From positions 13,270,546 to 13,334,545 of the forward strand of contig BSYO01000020.1 in assembly GCA_033239525.1 (NCBI GenBank): DNA of 64,000 bases, given 5' to 3'. Below, in pieces: positions 24,405 to 36,434 of this stretch. Both the position numbers and the translations under genes were made by a program. Below the pieces are notes generated by a model. The model worked only from the letters and a program-made list of their open reading frames with translations. It was not told the origin of the DNA and did not search any database. Position 1 is the first letter of the stretch, and each line of letters opens with the position of its first letter. This DNA is from Nepenthes gracilis (Eukaryota > Streptophyta > Magnoliopsida > Caryophyllales > Nepenthaceae).

Positions 24405-25190
24405 TTTCTCCAAGTCTTCTTTCCAAGGCACGAGGTCAAATCAGGAAAAAGGTTTCCTTGACTAAATTATATAATTATCTTACAAAATTTTATATTATAT
24501 CATAATATTATTAATTATCAATGATTTATTATATTTTTTTATGAATTTAATTATTAATATAAAATAGATATTTACTTTATAGGCAGCCTACATTATAATA
24601 TATCAAACTATTACTAAAATATTAGTGTATAATTAGTTTGTATTCGTCATCACTCTCGCACTCCTCCATTCAAAGTCAGAATTCAAATGTGTTTGGTGGG
24701 ATTTATTATTACATTTAGTGTTTAATTTTTATAAATATAAATATAATATCAAGATTGAATGATAATATTTATGTCATTATCTGTAAATTTTTTTAATTAT
24801 GATATGTTCTGTGTTATGAATTTATTAAAATTCACTAATCATATTATAATAAATTGAAAATATTATTATTAAAAATAGTATTTTTCTAATATTTATTTTT
24901 GAATCCTTGATAATTAAATAAAATATGTAAGATTATAAATATATTATGCACTATTTAATTTAGACTTAACTCATTTATCAGGTGAGTAAAAAATTAACCT
25001 TAACCCTTGACTCGTTACTTTAATAATTTTAGTTCAAATAAACTAAACTCATTCATCTAATAGAATAATAGTTAATTATTTTATATTAGATACGTATAGT
25101 ACAATATAAAATCTACATATAAATGTCATTATAAAGAATAGATTATTATTCAAAATGTTATTCTTTATTCGTAAAATATATGATACTTAT
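24405..25190. repeat. Degenerate direct repeat D, left copy
   Basis: Shares long blocks in the same order with 35450-36434: CTTCYTTTCCAAGGCACG, a CTCCATTCAAARTCAGAATT region, TAATAGTTAATTATTTTATA. Both copies are AT-rich and non-coding. They bracket about 10 kb of GC-richer retrotransposon DNA. Confidence 0.65.
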
Positions 25191-25320
25191 TCAGCATGAT
25201 TTGTTTTATTATTTCTTTGTAAGTTTTATTCTTAAAATAACAAATAGAATTATAAAAAAGGATAAATAATAACATTTGTAGTTTAATAATCTAAATGTCT
25301 TTGATAATGAATATATACGG

Positions 25321-25985
25321 GTGATCCTCTTGGTGTGCGAGTTGGATTATTTCGGTGTGATATATAATCATCTTCAAAAGAATGAAATTGAAATTGATAG
25401 CGTGTTTTTAAGGGAACGTGGACACCTTCTTGTGGGATATTTAGGGTTGTCGGTGAATGTGTTTGCCGATGAACGTTATATCGATAGTAGTTAACTCGTT
25501 TGTGTTCAGCGTATGCAATTGAGAGAGTAATTGAAAGCCCGATTGAGAGCGTAATTGGAGGCGTGCCTTGAATGGTGATTCAAGGGCTTATTAATGGAGG
25601 AGAGGACGATCTTTCCTCTTTGGAAGGAGAGATCCCCCTATAATCCTTGGCTGGCTTGCCTTTTAGATTGAAAGAGCTTTCCAAACCCGGATACTTTCAC
25701 GTTAGGTTGACAAAGATTTGGAAAAATCTGGCGCCTTCCTTATGTGAATGGTGCCATTATTGTCAATATCCCTTTTGGTTATTGGGACGCGGAAAATCCA
25801 TACATGATATAGATTAATTAGAAAAAAATGGATTATGCGCGTTAACCCGCCCGACGGTCAATGCCCGGTGTTGATAAATCCTGGGCCTTTTAGCTCTTGG
25901 GCGATTTTATACGGGCCGTTAAAGTGTTGATCATTTTGGGTCCTGTTGACTATTCGGGGACAGCCCATTTCCGGCACACCCATCA
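25321..25985 (-). repeat. LTR related to the Tat-like element, probably solo
   Basis: Its right end CACACCCATCA matches the right ends of the two LTRs at 26880 and 33575 (TTACCCATCA and GTACCCATCA), so on the minus strand it begins TGATGGGT. GC-richer than its surroundings. Left edge approximate; no target duplication found. 25986-26290 is unassigned. Confidence 0.5.
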
Positions 25986-26289
25986 ATGGTATATAGGCAA
26001 TGATTTAGTATAGTGAACATCTACCCTAGTTATAGAAGTGTTAAATGGCCGGGTTGCTCTTGTTATAGTACCGCCCAACTTATAGCAAATATTATTAGAT
26101 TGTGTATAGTATGATCATCTTCATATAAATCTTATGATAATTAACTTTGCTATTCATCCCTCTCTGAGGCTCAAAATATCAGCTAAGAAAATAAAAAGAT
26201 TTTAAACGGATTACCGAGTGCGAACCTGCACACCACTAAAGCAAACAAGAGGTCGGCGTTCACGGCGGGAATAGTTAAAATGGAAGGGC

Positions 26290-26880
26290 GAAAGATAGAA
26301 AGAGCAATGAGAGAAGAGAAGAGTGTTTAAGGAGCAGTCCATTTACCCGTTCGTTGCCTTGAAGCTCGATCGTAATTTAGCTCATGCGATTCGGGAGTTT
26401 AATCAAAGGGGAAGCGGATCATCATTATTTGTCTTTTTAGTTCTTGATTCAAAGAAAAAGTGTAAGATGCTTGGAAAGATCTAAGGCCCCCATTTGGGGC
26501 ATGAGGGTTCTTATACGCCTCACCATGTTGGATCCTTGGGAAAGGTTTATCTCCTCTGTCGTGGACCGCCCGGTCACGCGGCTGCTTGATTCCGTGATCG
26601 GCACGTTCTTTGGGTGTCGTTTGTCAAATACAGCCTCTTTTTGATCGCATTAAAAATCCATCGTGGTCTATGCCCTAGAAAAATGGCGTGCGCATTAGAA
26701 GGGCCTAAACGAGTTGACCGTCGGTGTCGGCCGCCCTCGTGGAGAGGCGGGCGACCACGATGGGCGTGGGCCATAATGGGTTCTGGGCCTATCTCTCCTT
26801 AGTGGGCGTCGGGGAACGTTGACCGCCTTCTGGGCTTCCGTTGACCTCTCCTTGGGCGGCCCATTTTGGGTTACCCATCA
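26290..26880 (-). repeat. 3' LTR of a Tat-like Ty3/gypsy element
   Basis: Aligned with 32838-33575 through GCAATGAGAGAAGAG, TTTAGTTCTTGATTCAAAG, GTTCTTTGGGTGTCGTTTGT and CCGTTGACCTCTCCTTGGGC. Followed at 26881-26893 by CTAGCCCCCAAAT, which on the minus strand is the purine tract ATTTGGGGGCTAG, as expected just before a 3' LTR. About 100 bp present in the other LTR is missing here. Confidence 0.65.
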
Positions 26881-27399
26881 CTAGCCCCCAAATGACGGTT
26901 ACGACCTCGGTATGTTCATGATGGGACGTCCCAGAAGGAAAAGAGCGTGAAGGAACTTTGGCCGAATTGTTGGCCGTTTTAGCCAATTAATGGTTTTTGA
27001 TTCCGAAATTGTTGACCGTCACGATAAAAGTTTCGTTGACCGTCCCGGCTAATTAGTTCAGAATCGTTGACCGCCCGGCAATTTCGGAGTTCGGAATTGT
27101 TGGCCGTCTGGTCAGTGCGGGAATGATTCTGCCCGACTTTTGGCGGTTGCCAGGCGAGAAAGTGGCACGTGTCCCCTTTTGGTTGGAAGAAGATCAACTG
27201 ATTTGGGTATTTTAGCGGTGCCATTAATGAGGGGTTTTCTGCGGGAGTCCCGTCGTTTGGCTGGTCTTTTGCAAGCTTGGCGCCTAAATTTTCCTTCCGT
27301 TTTCGTTTGAAATCAGCTACGCCTTAAAACCCTCCGTCTTCCTCATTCTTGTCTCCCTTTGAGCCTTTCGAAAAAAAAACCCTAAAGCCTTTTCCGATT

Positions 27400-28700
27400 A
27401 TGGCCTCCGTAGCGGACATCCCATCGATTTGAGGAAAGTGATGTTAAGGCCTTGTGCGTCGAGTTCAACATAATAGAGCCTCATACCCACCGGAGGGCTA
27501 GAGACGGTTTACGAGGCTTTTTTGGCAATCATGAAGGCTTTTGCGAGTTCTCATCGCCCAGCTCCATGCCAATGCATTGAGGTATCTCGTAATTTTGCAT
27601 TTTTGCTCGAAAGTTTGGCAAAAGCGTTTAGGACGGGTGTTAGGGTTGTATTCAAAGTAATTTGGATATCGCTCACTCCCTCGTGCCGGAATAAAAATTA
27701 GCTCGGCCATCCACGATTCGTTGAAGAAAGCGGAAAAGCCGGTTTAGTCGGAGAAGTGGCCTCTTGCCAAGGATTGAGGTACTATCCCGACGTCTACTTT
27801 AAATTTGGCTACTCGGCGGGAATCAGATGACTTTAAGCGGGACTTTCTGGTTTCCCGAATAGAGTCCAAGAAGAAAGTTATAAGCCGCTCCCTCCGATTA
27901 AGAAGTTGGTGGCGTCTCAAAGAAGGCTGATCATCCGCCCAATGTCCTCGGAGGAAGCGGTCGAGAATTTCACGCCCTCTTCAGGCGTGCAAATTGAAAT
28001 GCCGGGATTTGCTGCGGCCCGATTTCCGGAGCGGAGATGAGAACGAATTTTCTTATTGTTAAATATGCCGAGGGTTTTTTCTTTCGATTTTAGGATTAAA
28101 TTTGATGATGAGTTTTTTATTTTCGGCTGGTTGGAGTCCGGACTTTGTGAGGTCCTATTGGAAGACCTGGGTATAACCTCAATTTGCTTCCTTGTATTTT
28201 TCCTTATGTTTATAAGCTCGAAGCTTTGCTGCAGTCTGTGCAGCCAAGAAGAGTGGCCTCGGTTGTCTCGGGAAATAGAACAGGCGCGATCGCATTATTG
28301 TGGAGCGGGAGGCTGAGAATCTGGACTAAGGCCCGGCCGCCTCGGGAGGAGAGCTACGCGAGCCGACGGCCGCTCTTGAGGGCTGTCGTGGCGGGCTGAA
28401 GGCGGAGGTCGCCCGATCAAAGGAAGAGGAAGATCGGCATGGACGCCTTTCGGATAGAATCGGTCGTAGAGAGCGAGTTGGATACTCGGATGAGCCTCCA
28501 CGAGGTCGGGCGCGCACGCCGGCTGTTGGAGGGCTCAATATTGGCGTCGCGTCGCGCGGTTGGTTGTTCTGACTTCTGCAGAGCTTATAAATCAAAGGAA
28601 CCGCGCTGCGCAAAAGACTTGCGGGGAGCACAAAGCCTTTGTATCACCAAGCAATAAAATGGATGATCTTTTAGTTCGGTGGGTTGGTTTTGGGCGACCA
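27400..28700 (+). pseudogene. Plus-strand ORF remnant, opposite to pol (aORF-like)
   Basis: An ATG at 27400 after a leader-like CCCTAAAGCC opens MASVADIPSI and then breaks. Other frames continue (FEESDVKALCVEFNI). Near 28280-28480 a charged, helix-prone stretch (GLKAEVARSKEEEDRHGRLS) looks like a coiled coil. Tat-lineage elements such as Grande are known to carry an extra gene downstream of pol on the opposite strand; position and strand fit. Assignment to a gypsy-type transposon domain is inference. Confidence 0.4.
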
Positions 28701-28974
28701 AAACCTTAGCCCCGGGCTTGGCGGTGGTCGCATTAACCATCCCGCGATGCTGCCAAGCGGGAACTTGGGCGGTTAGTGTTAGAGAAGGGCGCTTCGTTAT
28801 TGTTTGATACGCCATCCCTTCATAGAGAAAGTTGGTGCTATTGGCTAGGTATAAGTGAGATCCTTAAGTCGGGCGGGATTAGCGCCGTTCAAATGGCGAA
28901 CCGTTGGAGAAGGAATGCTTCTCCCTTGGCCCGTCGTTGGAGGTCATCGCGTGTGCCATTCTTGCCCCCTAAGG

Positions 28975-29172
28975 TTTGGACCGCTATGGGTCACTTGGAT
29001 GACCTACCGCTATTGGGCCGCTCGGATGACTGAGGTTTCAAACCGCTATGGGCACTTGGATGACCAAGGTTTTAGACCCGATCATGGGCCACCTAGATGA
29101 CTAGGGTTTAAGACCGCTATGGGCCACTGGATGACTAACCATCGGCCACCTAGATGACTAGGGTTTAACGAG
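28975..29172. repeat. Minisatellite, about six copies of a ~35-bp unit
   Basis: Degenerate tandem units built on GACCGCTATGGGCCAC, then TGGATGACTAGGGTTTA. Individual units lost a few bases each. It lies between the plus-strand ORF remnant and the integrase end. The embedded TAGGGTTTA resembles telomere repeat but occurs only once per unit. Confidence 0.75.
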
Positions 29173-29446
29173 AGGTGAAGACCCTCCCGACTTATGGGCA
29201 GTCTATAAAACGCAATTCATATACCTAGGATCCTATATGCTAAGTAAACTCCTTATTTTGTCAAATTAAAACAAGCATGCGAGTGAATGCACAAATACAT
29301 GGGCCTCTTATTTAAAGTTTATATGCTCCGTTGCTCGGGATGGCGGAGAAAGGAAGGGTCCCTCCCGGTTGGGAGAAGAGCTTGTTCTGCCCGTGGCCTC
29401 GATGCTTGCCCGTGGCGTTGAAGCGTTGCGCCGGGCCTTCACTTTC

Positions 29447-31700
29447 TTATTCTGCGGGCAACTCGGTGTCGAACTCTAGCCCGTCACGGGCTTCCTCCGG
29501 CAATATCCAAGTGCTCTTACGTGGGTCGAAGGACTCCACCACGAGACTTGGAAGCCCGATTTTGGCCGGGACAAAGGGTGTCTCGTGTTGATTCTTTGGG
29601 GTTGTGCGATAAGACCGGAGAGCAGGAGGAGCTCGTCGGCCAGGGAGCCCCCGCGTCCTCCGTCTAGTTTTTAACCCGTGGAGTACCGTCACGGTTTGTG
29701 ACCTCCACGCCCGTTGGCTTTGGGGTATGAAGTGTGGACCAGCTTGATTCAAGGCTGGTACAATACTTGAGTGAAGCGTTTCCCAGCCAGGTTCGGGGGC
29801 CGCGTATCTGGACATATGCCACAGCGAAGGAATTCGAGCATATCGACCCATTTAGTGAAGTAGTCGATGCCCGCTATGGCCAATTTCCTTTGTTGAATAA
29901 ATGGGCGAGAATGTCAAGCCCCATTGCGCGAAGGGCCACGGGACTGAAGGGAAAATAAGTATGGCGGCTTTCACATTTCTTTACAAACTCAAGCGCGTCC
30001 TTTTTCATTGAGGCCCGGTGGTAGCCTGCCGCATGACTTTGAAGGCGAGGTTCTTCCCGCCTACGTGCGATCCCACGAGATCCCAAGGTGAACTTCGCCC
30101 GGCGCGTGGTAACGCCTCCTCGGGGGATAGGCAGGCGGAGATACGGAGTTGAGTATCCGCGATGGCGCCCCATCAACTAGCCGCCCATCCCGGCTATCTT
30201 TTTAATGCTTGGCCTTTGATGGCCTTTTCGGCGTCCTGGAAGTGATCCGTTGGCCAGGTATCTAAGGTAAGTCATCCAGTTTTCCGTCCCGAAATCTGCA
30301 TGGCCTCTGTTTCTCTCGCTAGGAGTGTTCAGGACCTCCCCATGATCTTATCTTTGCTCTGCCAAATCTGCCTTCCATTCGAGGAACGTGGTCAGCTTTC
30401 GAAGCCACTGGATAAGCACAGCCGGGGAAGGTTGTTTGCCTCGAAGCCCCCATTGACTGGTTGTGATTAATAGTTCCCCTTGCGGAGCACTCCTTTTCAA
30501 GCATTCCATTGGGAAATCAAAAGTAATAAGATATCTGTGGACGATCCGTTCAAATCGTAGTATGGCCTCAATTTTTTCGCTGCGAATAAGAGGCCAGCTC
30601 ATAGTAGGCCGGTTGTTGGATATCGGACTCTGGCGCACGGGGCGGAGCGAGGATGATTCAGTAAAGGTACAATTACTTGCCCCTGACTAAAAGGCTTGAT
30701 GCAGCGATCAACCGTCCATTGGAATCCGTTAGACTTTGTTCCTCTCAAGGCTTTAAGAAGGTGGTACTTGTCTCCAAACTTCGAGAAGCGGGACAAAAGC
30801 CGCCTTTGATCAAACGTTCCTCGGGAGCATAGGTTTGCCTCGATTTGAGAGGCAGTGAAACCTAACTTGGCTTCCACTCCTCAGTCACGTGCGTGGTCGC
30901 CCGTGACTCTGCTCTTGACGAGCTCATGTTCCCGATTTTCTTTGAACATCTTGTTCGATAAGTGGCTCCGGCGTTCTTTAACCCGAAGGGCATGAAATTA
31001 TAGCAATAGGTGTTTGCAAGTGGGTCATGAACGAGTGCGCTCCTCGTCTTGGACTCATTCTAATGGCTTTGAGTAAGCGTCCATGAAGCTTAGCGGCTCG
31101 TGCCTGCCGTGGAGTCAACCAACGAGTCAATCCGGGGCAAAGGAAAGGCATCTTTTGGACAATATCGATGCACATTCAATTTTCGTTGTTTTTCTTAACG
31201 GGACGGCGTTTGAGCGGTCAAGATTTGGGCGTACTTCTTCACCTCCTCTCGGATGGCGATTAGCTTTTCGATAGAGTGGTTCCTCCGTTTTTGCAGGTCA
31301 AAACCCGATTTGTGGACCATCACTTGACTGAAATCCCGGCATGTCGCGAAAGGCAAAAAGTCAAAAGTCTTAGGCATGTCTTAGTCGTAAATTGTCGCAA
31401 TCGAGTCTGCGTTCAAAAAATCGGTTGGGCCGCACTTGTCCAGGTTAAGGTCAGTGGGACGGACAAATATGGAGTCCGCCCCATGATCTTAAGTAGGGCG
31501 TTGGGAATTTCATTTTAAGATGTGGAATTGATGTGATTGCCCCCAAGCGCTGTTGGCACGGCCTGCCCGGTATGGCGTTGTAAGAGAGGGGAGTCGACCA
31601 CTAGGAAGGTTAGCATGCGACTTGCTTTGTTTTTGGGTAAGTGCCCGGGGTGACCTCGAGTTGGATTGTCCCTTGAGCGGGCACGGTTCAATTATGTTTT
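29447..31700 (-). pseudogene. Ty3/gypsy pol pseudogene (RT, RNase H, integrase)
   Basis: Reading the minus strand from high to low coordinates: protease-linker block (RMLTFLVVDSP near 31600), RT palm blocks (VDIVQKMPF-like, then SFMTHLQT, 30978-31175), RNase H-proximal blocks (FGDKYHLLKALRGTKSNGFQW, here cut by frame changes, 30600-30877), integrase (SMKKDALEFVKKCES, 29980; GIDYFTKWV, 29860) and the integrase C-terminal block (AKIGLPSLVVESFDP, about 29530). Many short deletions and frameshifts break it; no part is functional. Confidence 0.75.
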
Positions 31701-32837
31701 AATTGATTCTTTCTTAGGCCTAGTCTTTTCCAAGCAAATCTTTAGAGCTTCCAAAGTTAGATACAAGGGGTCAACATGGGGAAACATGGTTAGTCACAAT
31801 CACTAAAGCTAATGGTGTTGTCTTTGCATTGCTTCTTTCTGCTGCCCCTTCTTGCCATCTGGGCTCTGGCGGGTCGGGTGTTGATCATGTTGACCACCCC
31901 ATTTGCAATCCCATTTCAGGAGGTGTTAGATTTTCCTCGGTTGTCGGGCCCTTCAGGTGTCCTCTGTGGATCAAGTCCTAACGAGTTTTGGTTGAATTTA
32001 AATTTAAACATCTTTGGCCACTTCAAAAATTTTCTTTTGCATTAGAACATTGGGGCGTGTGTGCAGCCAGGGCGTAAATTTAGTGTTCCCCGCCGCTGTA
32101 TTTTCTTTTCCCATCAAAAATCAGCCCTCTCGGGGCGTTTTTGCCTCAGCTGCTGCGTAGGCAGTGATGGACGGAAAACATTTTTGTGGGCAAGGTTTTT
32201 TGGGAATCCTCGGCCTGCGCCACGAAGGCGATCGGGTTTCTCCCGGTTTTTGTTTTATGTGGGAGAGGTTGTTTCTCTTCCGTAGGCTTGATGCATCAGG
32301 AAGAGGTCGTGATTTCAAATATTATCGTGCCGAAGGGAGATTGCAGAGCATCTCCCTTCGGGGTTTATTTTAATCATAGGATTTTTATTCAAAAAATAAA
32401 CAATAAACAATAGTCATCAAATACGCGGTTATTTGGTCCACTCGTGCCACAGTGGCCCTGATCTCTTGGAGTTGAGAAAACGTCTTGTACTTTTCGGTAA
32501 TCCGGAGGCTCGCTTTATGAGAATATCGAGATTTCTAGGCTCTCTATAGGAACGTAAGCGTTCCGTTGGCTTACGGCCGGGGCGTGGGAATCGTCCCGGC
32601 TTTTTGTAGGCAGGCTTCTTCTTCCTCTGGCCACCTTTTTTGGTGGCGGGAGCGAACAGTCTGGTGGAGCCACCGGCGTTTGTTGCTTTTAATATTCGAA
32701 AATAAGGTAATTTTGACCGGGACATTATAATAATTATTGTTCAATTAAAATTTTGCGGAGTTTTGTGGTAGGCTTTTTATTTAATAATAACTTGAGCAAC
32801 CGGATTCTTGGATTAGAACCCTATATTAATATTATTA

Positions 32838-33575
32838 AGATAGAAAAGCAATGAGAGAAGAGAGAAGAGTGTTTAGTTCCGGATAAAATCGGGATGGTAG
32901 GCGAGAACGCGTGTAGCGACCCGTTCGTTTAATATCAAGGTCATTTCGGAGTTTACTCAAAGGGAAGCAGATCAATGCGATTTGTCTTTTTAGTTCTTGA
33001 TTCAAAGAAAAAATAAGATTGGAAAGATTATTGAGGGTTCTTAATTTTGGATCTTGGGCACGAGGTAATATTGCCGTGATCGGCGCGTTCTTTGGGTGTC
33101 GTTTGTCATGCTGACTCTTCCCTCTGCGGGGAGTGGTTAGTATTTCGCCTCTTTTGCGTGTCTCGTGACCGCATTAAAAGTTTCTGCATTATTCTGCCCT
33201 AGAACTCTTGAAATTTGGTGGCGTGCGCATTGGTTGTCCTCACGAAAGGCGTCCGTTGGTGGCCTTCATTTGGACTATGGGCTGGGCGAGTCGGGCCCAA
33301 ATGGCCTAAAGACGTATACGGTGTCGGCCGCCCTCGTGGAGAGCGCGGGCGACCACACGATGGGCCGTGGGCCATAATGGGCAGGCCCAAATTGCAAAGC
33401 CTCGAAGGCCCAGCGGGTTACGCCCGAGTTGACGTTATCAGCGCCAGCGTTGGCCGTCCTCGGGCCTTTCAGTTCCTGGGCCTATCTCGTTAGTGGGCCG
33501 TCAGGAACGTTGACTGGCCTTCCTGAGCTTCCGTTGACCTCTCCTTGGGCCGGCCCATTTTTGGTGTACCCATCA
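32838..33575 (-). repeat. 5' LTR of the Tat-like element
   Basis: Right end GTACCCATCA (minus strand TGATGGGTAC). Homologous to 26290-26880 but longer, including about 105 bp (around 33380-33480) missing from the left LTR. The left edge is approximate because the primer binding site is not clear. Confidence 0.6.
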
Positions 33576-33714
33576 TCATTTTTTTCTTCACCACGTGAAG
33601 TATAAAAGGTTTCAACCTCACTCAATCATTCTTAATTTTGTACAACACCATTAAACGAAATTTGGGATATTAATCGTCTATATGATATTAAAAGTCATTC
33701 TATAAATTATTTCC

Positions 33715-33772
33715 ATATATATATATATATATATATTTATTTATTTGTTTATTTATTTATTTATTTATTTAA
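33715..33772. repeat. (AT)n then (TTTA)n microsatellite
   Basis: About 11 AT units followed by about nine TTTA-type units with one interruption (TTTG). The rest of 33576-34330 is AT-rich and holds nothing I recognise. Confidence 0.9.
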
Positions 33773-34329
33773 GGTAGTTGTTTGAAATTGTTTTTTAATT
33801 AAAGACGATTTTAAAAAGCTAAAGTTATTTAAAACTTATATTTATAAAAAATAAAGTGAGAAACTAACATTTAAAATAATTTAAAAATTAAAATACAGTC
33901 CCAAAAAATAATACCCATCAAAAAATATGAGTTATTCTTTGGGGTAGTTTATCTGTTAATAAAAAGGGTATAAAATGTATGTATGCTTCTCAGAAGGAAA
34001 AGGTAAAACATTGGGATTAATGCTTTTTCAAGCATCATTCGTAGCTAGCTGACCAGAACATGAGTAGTAAGAAGATAGTAATTACTTTTAATAGAGATAT
34101 TAATTTTTTGAGGCGTTAAGAAAAGTCTTGTTCATATCAACTGATTTGGGTACTCTGCATGAGGTTGTAAATCACTAATCTGACTTAGAATCTCAGTCTA
34201 ACAGTGCTAAGCTGAAATTTCATGATAAAGGCTTGAAAGAAATAAAGATTGCGATTTATACTTTTCGTATTGTTAATTATTTTTTTCTTTTTTTAGGATT
34301 AAATGTATAATTTTATTTTCAATTACAAA

Positions 34330-35115
34330 TTTAATGGGTACAATCATAGATAGATCGGCCTAAGAACTAAACCTACTTATGGAGGAAGGGTCCAGGAGCC
34401 CATGATACAGTTCCATGAGCACAAAGATCAAAGCGGCGATGCGGGTTGGTCCAAAACCAATCAGTAGGAAACGGGCGATTAGGGCAAACCTGTGGAAACT
34501 CCTCCAACTCATCAACGGACAATGGTACAGATCCTCACCTGTTATAACCATCCCGGACAATTCAGCAAATATTTTTAAAATATTTCCTAGGATCGCGTAT
34601 TTTTTCTCAGAATGATGGTTACAACTCAACAAATCTCTCCAAAAGTTAATTACCATACAGCGACCTTTGAGATCACCTTGAGAAGGAAAGGAATACTCCT
34701 AAATCGCCACTGTTGCCATAACAGGCTTGCATGATCCACGAGATAACTCAGCAGATTCGTCGAGGTAACTAATAATCTTGCGTGAGGCCCAATGGCAATT
34801 GTGACAACTCCAATACTATAAATACCCTTTACCCCTGCAAGTAGGGAGATCAAGCAATCTTTATCCTCGAGCATTCCTAAAAAGAATAAGATAGTTCTCC
34901 TCTCTCTCAGGCACTCAACCAGCGGTGCATGCCCTCTAGAAAGCTACACCCCGTCGAGCATATCCCACGGAGTCTGATCCTCCAATTCACACGCATCCCT
35001 TCATTATTCGTGTATACATGCATTCCTTATATCATCTATCTTTCTCTCCATCTCCAAAAGATTCTTGATTTAAGTGTCGAAATATATATTTAAAAGTAAG
35101 TCTCGCCGTCTTCTT
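34330..35115 (+). repeat. LTR-like fragment with TATA box
   Basis: A GC-richer block with CTATAAATACCC (34816-34827), a CT-rich leader and a U5-like end (TTGATTTAAGTGTCGA) that resembles LTRs of Tat-type gypsy elements. No partner LTR in the window. The opposing short ORFs at 34360-34874 have no recognisable product. Confidence 0.4.
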
Positions 35116-35449
35116 TTGGCCTTATCTTTTCCAAATAATACCATTGGAGATTTTGTAGATTTTTTCAAGCATGATTTTTATTTAAAAAATAAACAATAAA
35201 CAATACAGCAAATTCGCGTACCTGCCGCCCGAATGGAAACCTACTTTTCTAATCCTTATGGCAAAAAATTCAACAGTCTAATTTTTAAATATTAAATAAT
35301 TTTATTATAATAATTATTTTAATTAAAATTTTTATATATTTAATTTAATATTAGATAGATATTAATATTATTAAAAAACAGAAATAAAATTATTTTTAAT
35401 ATTTCTATTTTTAAATATTAATTATTAAATTTTGATCTAATAATTATTT

Positions 35450-36046
35450 AGTATCTGACAAGTCTTCCTTTCCAAGGCACGTTGTCAAATCTGGCAAAAG
35501 ACGTATTTGTTTAAATCAAAGGTTTCCTTAACTAAGTTATATAATATCTAATAAAATTTTATATTTATATCATAATATTATTATTTATCAATAATTTATT
35601 ATTTTTTAAGAAATTAATTATTAATATAAAATAAATATTTACGTTATAGCCTGCCTGTATTATAATATATCATACTACTACTAAAATATTACTGTATTAT
35701 TAGTTTATATTCGTCCTAACTCTCATACTTCTCCATTCAAAATCAGAATTCAAATGTATTTGGTAGGATTAATTAACCTTTCAAAATCAGACAAAGGTTA
35801 GCATAAACTGTATTCATTAGTACATTTAGTGTTTAATTTTTATAAGTTTATGCTATTATAAATATCGATAAAGAGGTTAATTTTTTATATCTTATCTGTT
35901 TATAATTAAATAAATAATTATAATTTAATTATTTTTAAAAATTAGTTAAAGAACATAACCATTTATTAAAATATAAACGTCTAAAATTGAGAAAACAAAC
36001 GTCACCAATTTTTTTTTTAACTATGGAGCCCTCTTCTATCTAAAGA

Positions 36047-36096
<50 letters not shown>

Positions 36097-36434
36097 TTTC
36101 TTATAGGAATTGATTGATATAAATAAATAAATAAATAAAACATTATATTATTTAAAAATTTAAAAAATTATCTGATAAATATCTTGTCCTAAAAGAATAT
36201 TCAAAAACTACACCTAAAATTATAAATATATTAAGCATTATTTGACTTAGATTTAATTAATTTATCGGGTGAGTGAAAAATTAAGCTTGAGTGGTGACTC
36301 ATTACTTTAATAATTTTACCTCAAACAAACTAAACTCATGTTTTTAATAGAGTAATAGTTAATTATTTTATATTAGGTATGTATAGTATAATACAAAAAT
36401 TGTATACCAGTGCCATTATATATAATAAAATATT
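35450..36434. repeat. Degenerate direct repeat D, right copy
   Basis: Homologous to 24405-25190 in the same orientation. Includes an (AT)n microsatellite at 36049-36092 that the left copy lacks. It ends exactly where an LTR begins (TGTAATATTTGG at 36435). Confidence 0.6.

Larger units (their letters stand above)
26881..32837 (-). mobile_element. Interior of a decayed Tat-like Ty3/gypsy element
   Basis: Minus-strand pol remnants (29447-31700) and a plus-strand extra ORF remnant (27400-28700) lie between LTRs at 26290-26880 and 32838-33575. GC content is clearly higher than in the flanks. The protein blocks resemble non-chromovirus Ty3/gypsy elements of the Tat lineage. 31700-32830 should hold gag but only unrecognised broken frames remain. 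The primer binding site was not found with confidence. Confidence 0.6.

Noticed and set aside
29095..29170. Telomere-like TAGGGTTTA copies
   Set aside because: They recur once per ~35-bp minisatellite unit, not as a telomeric tandem array.
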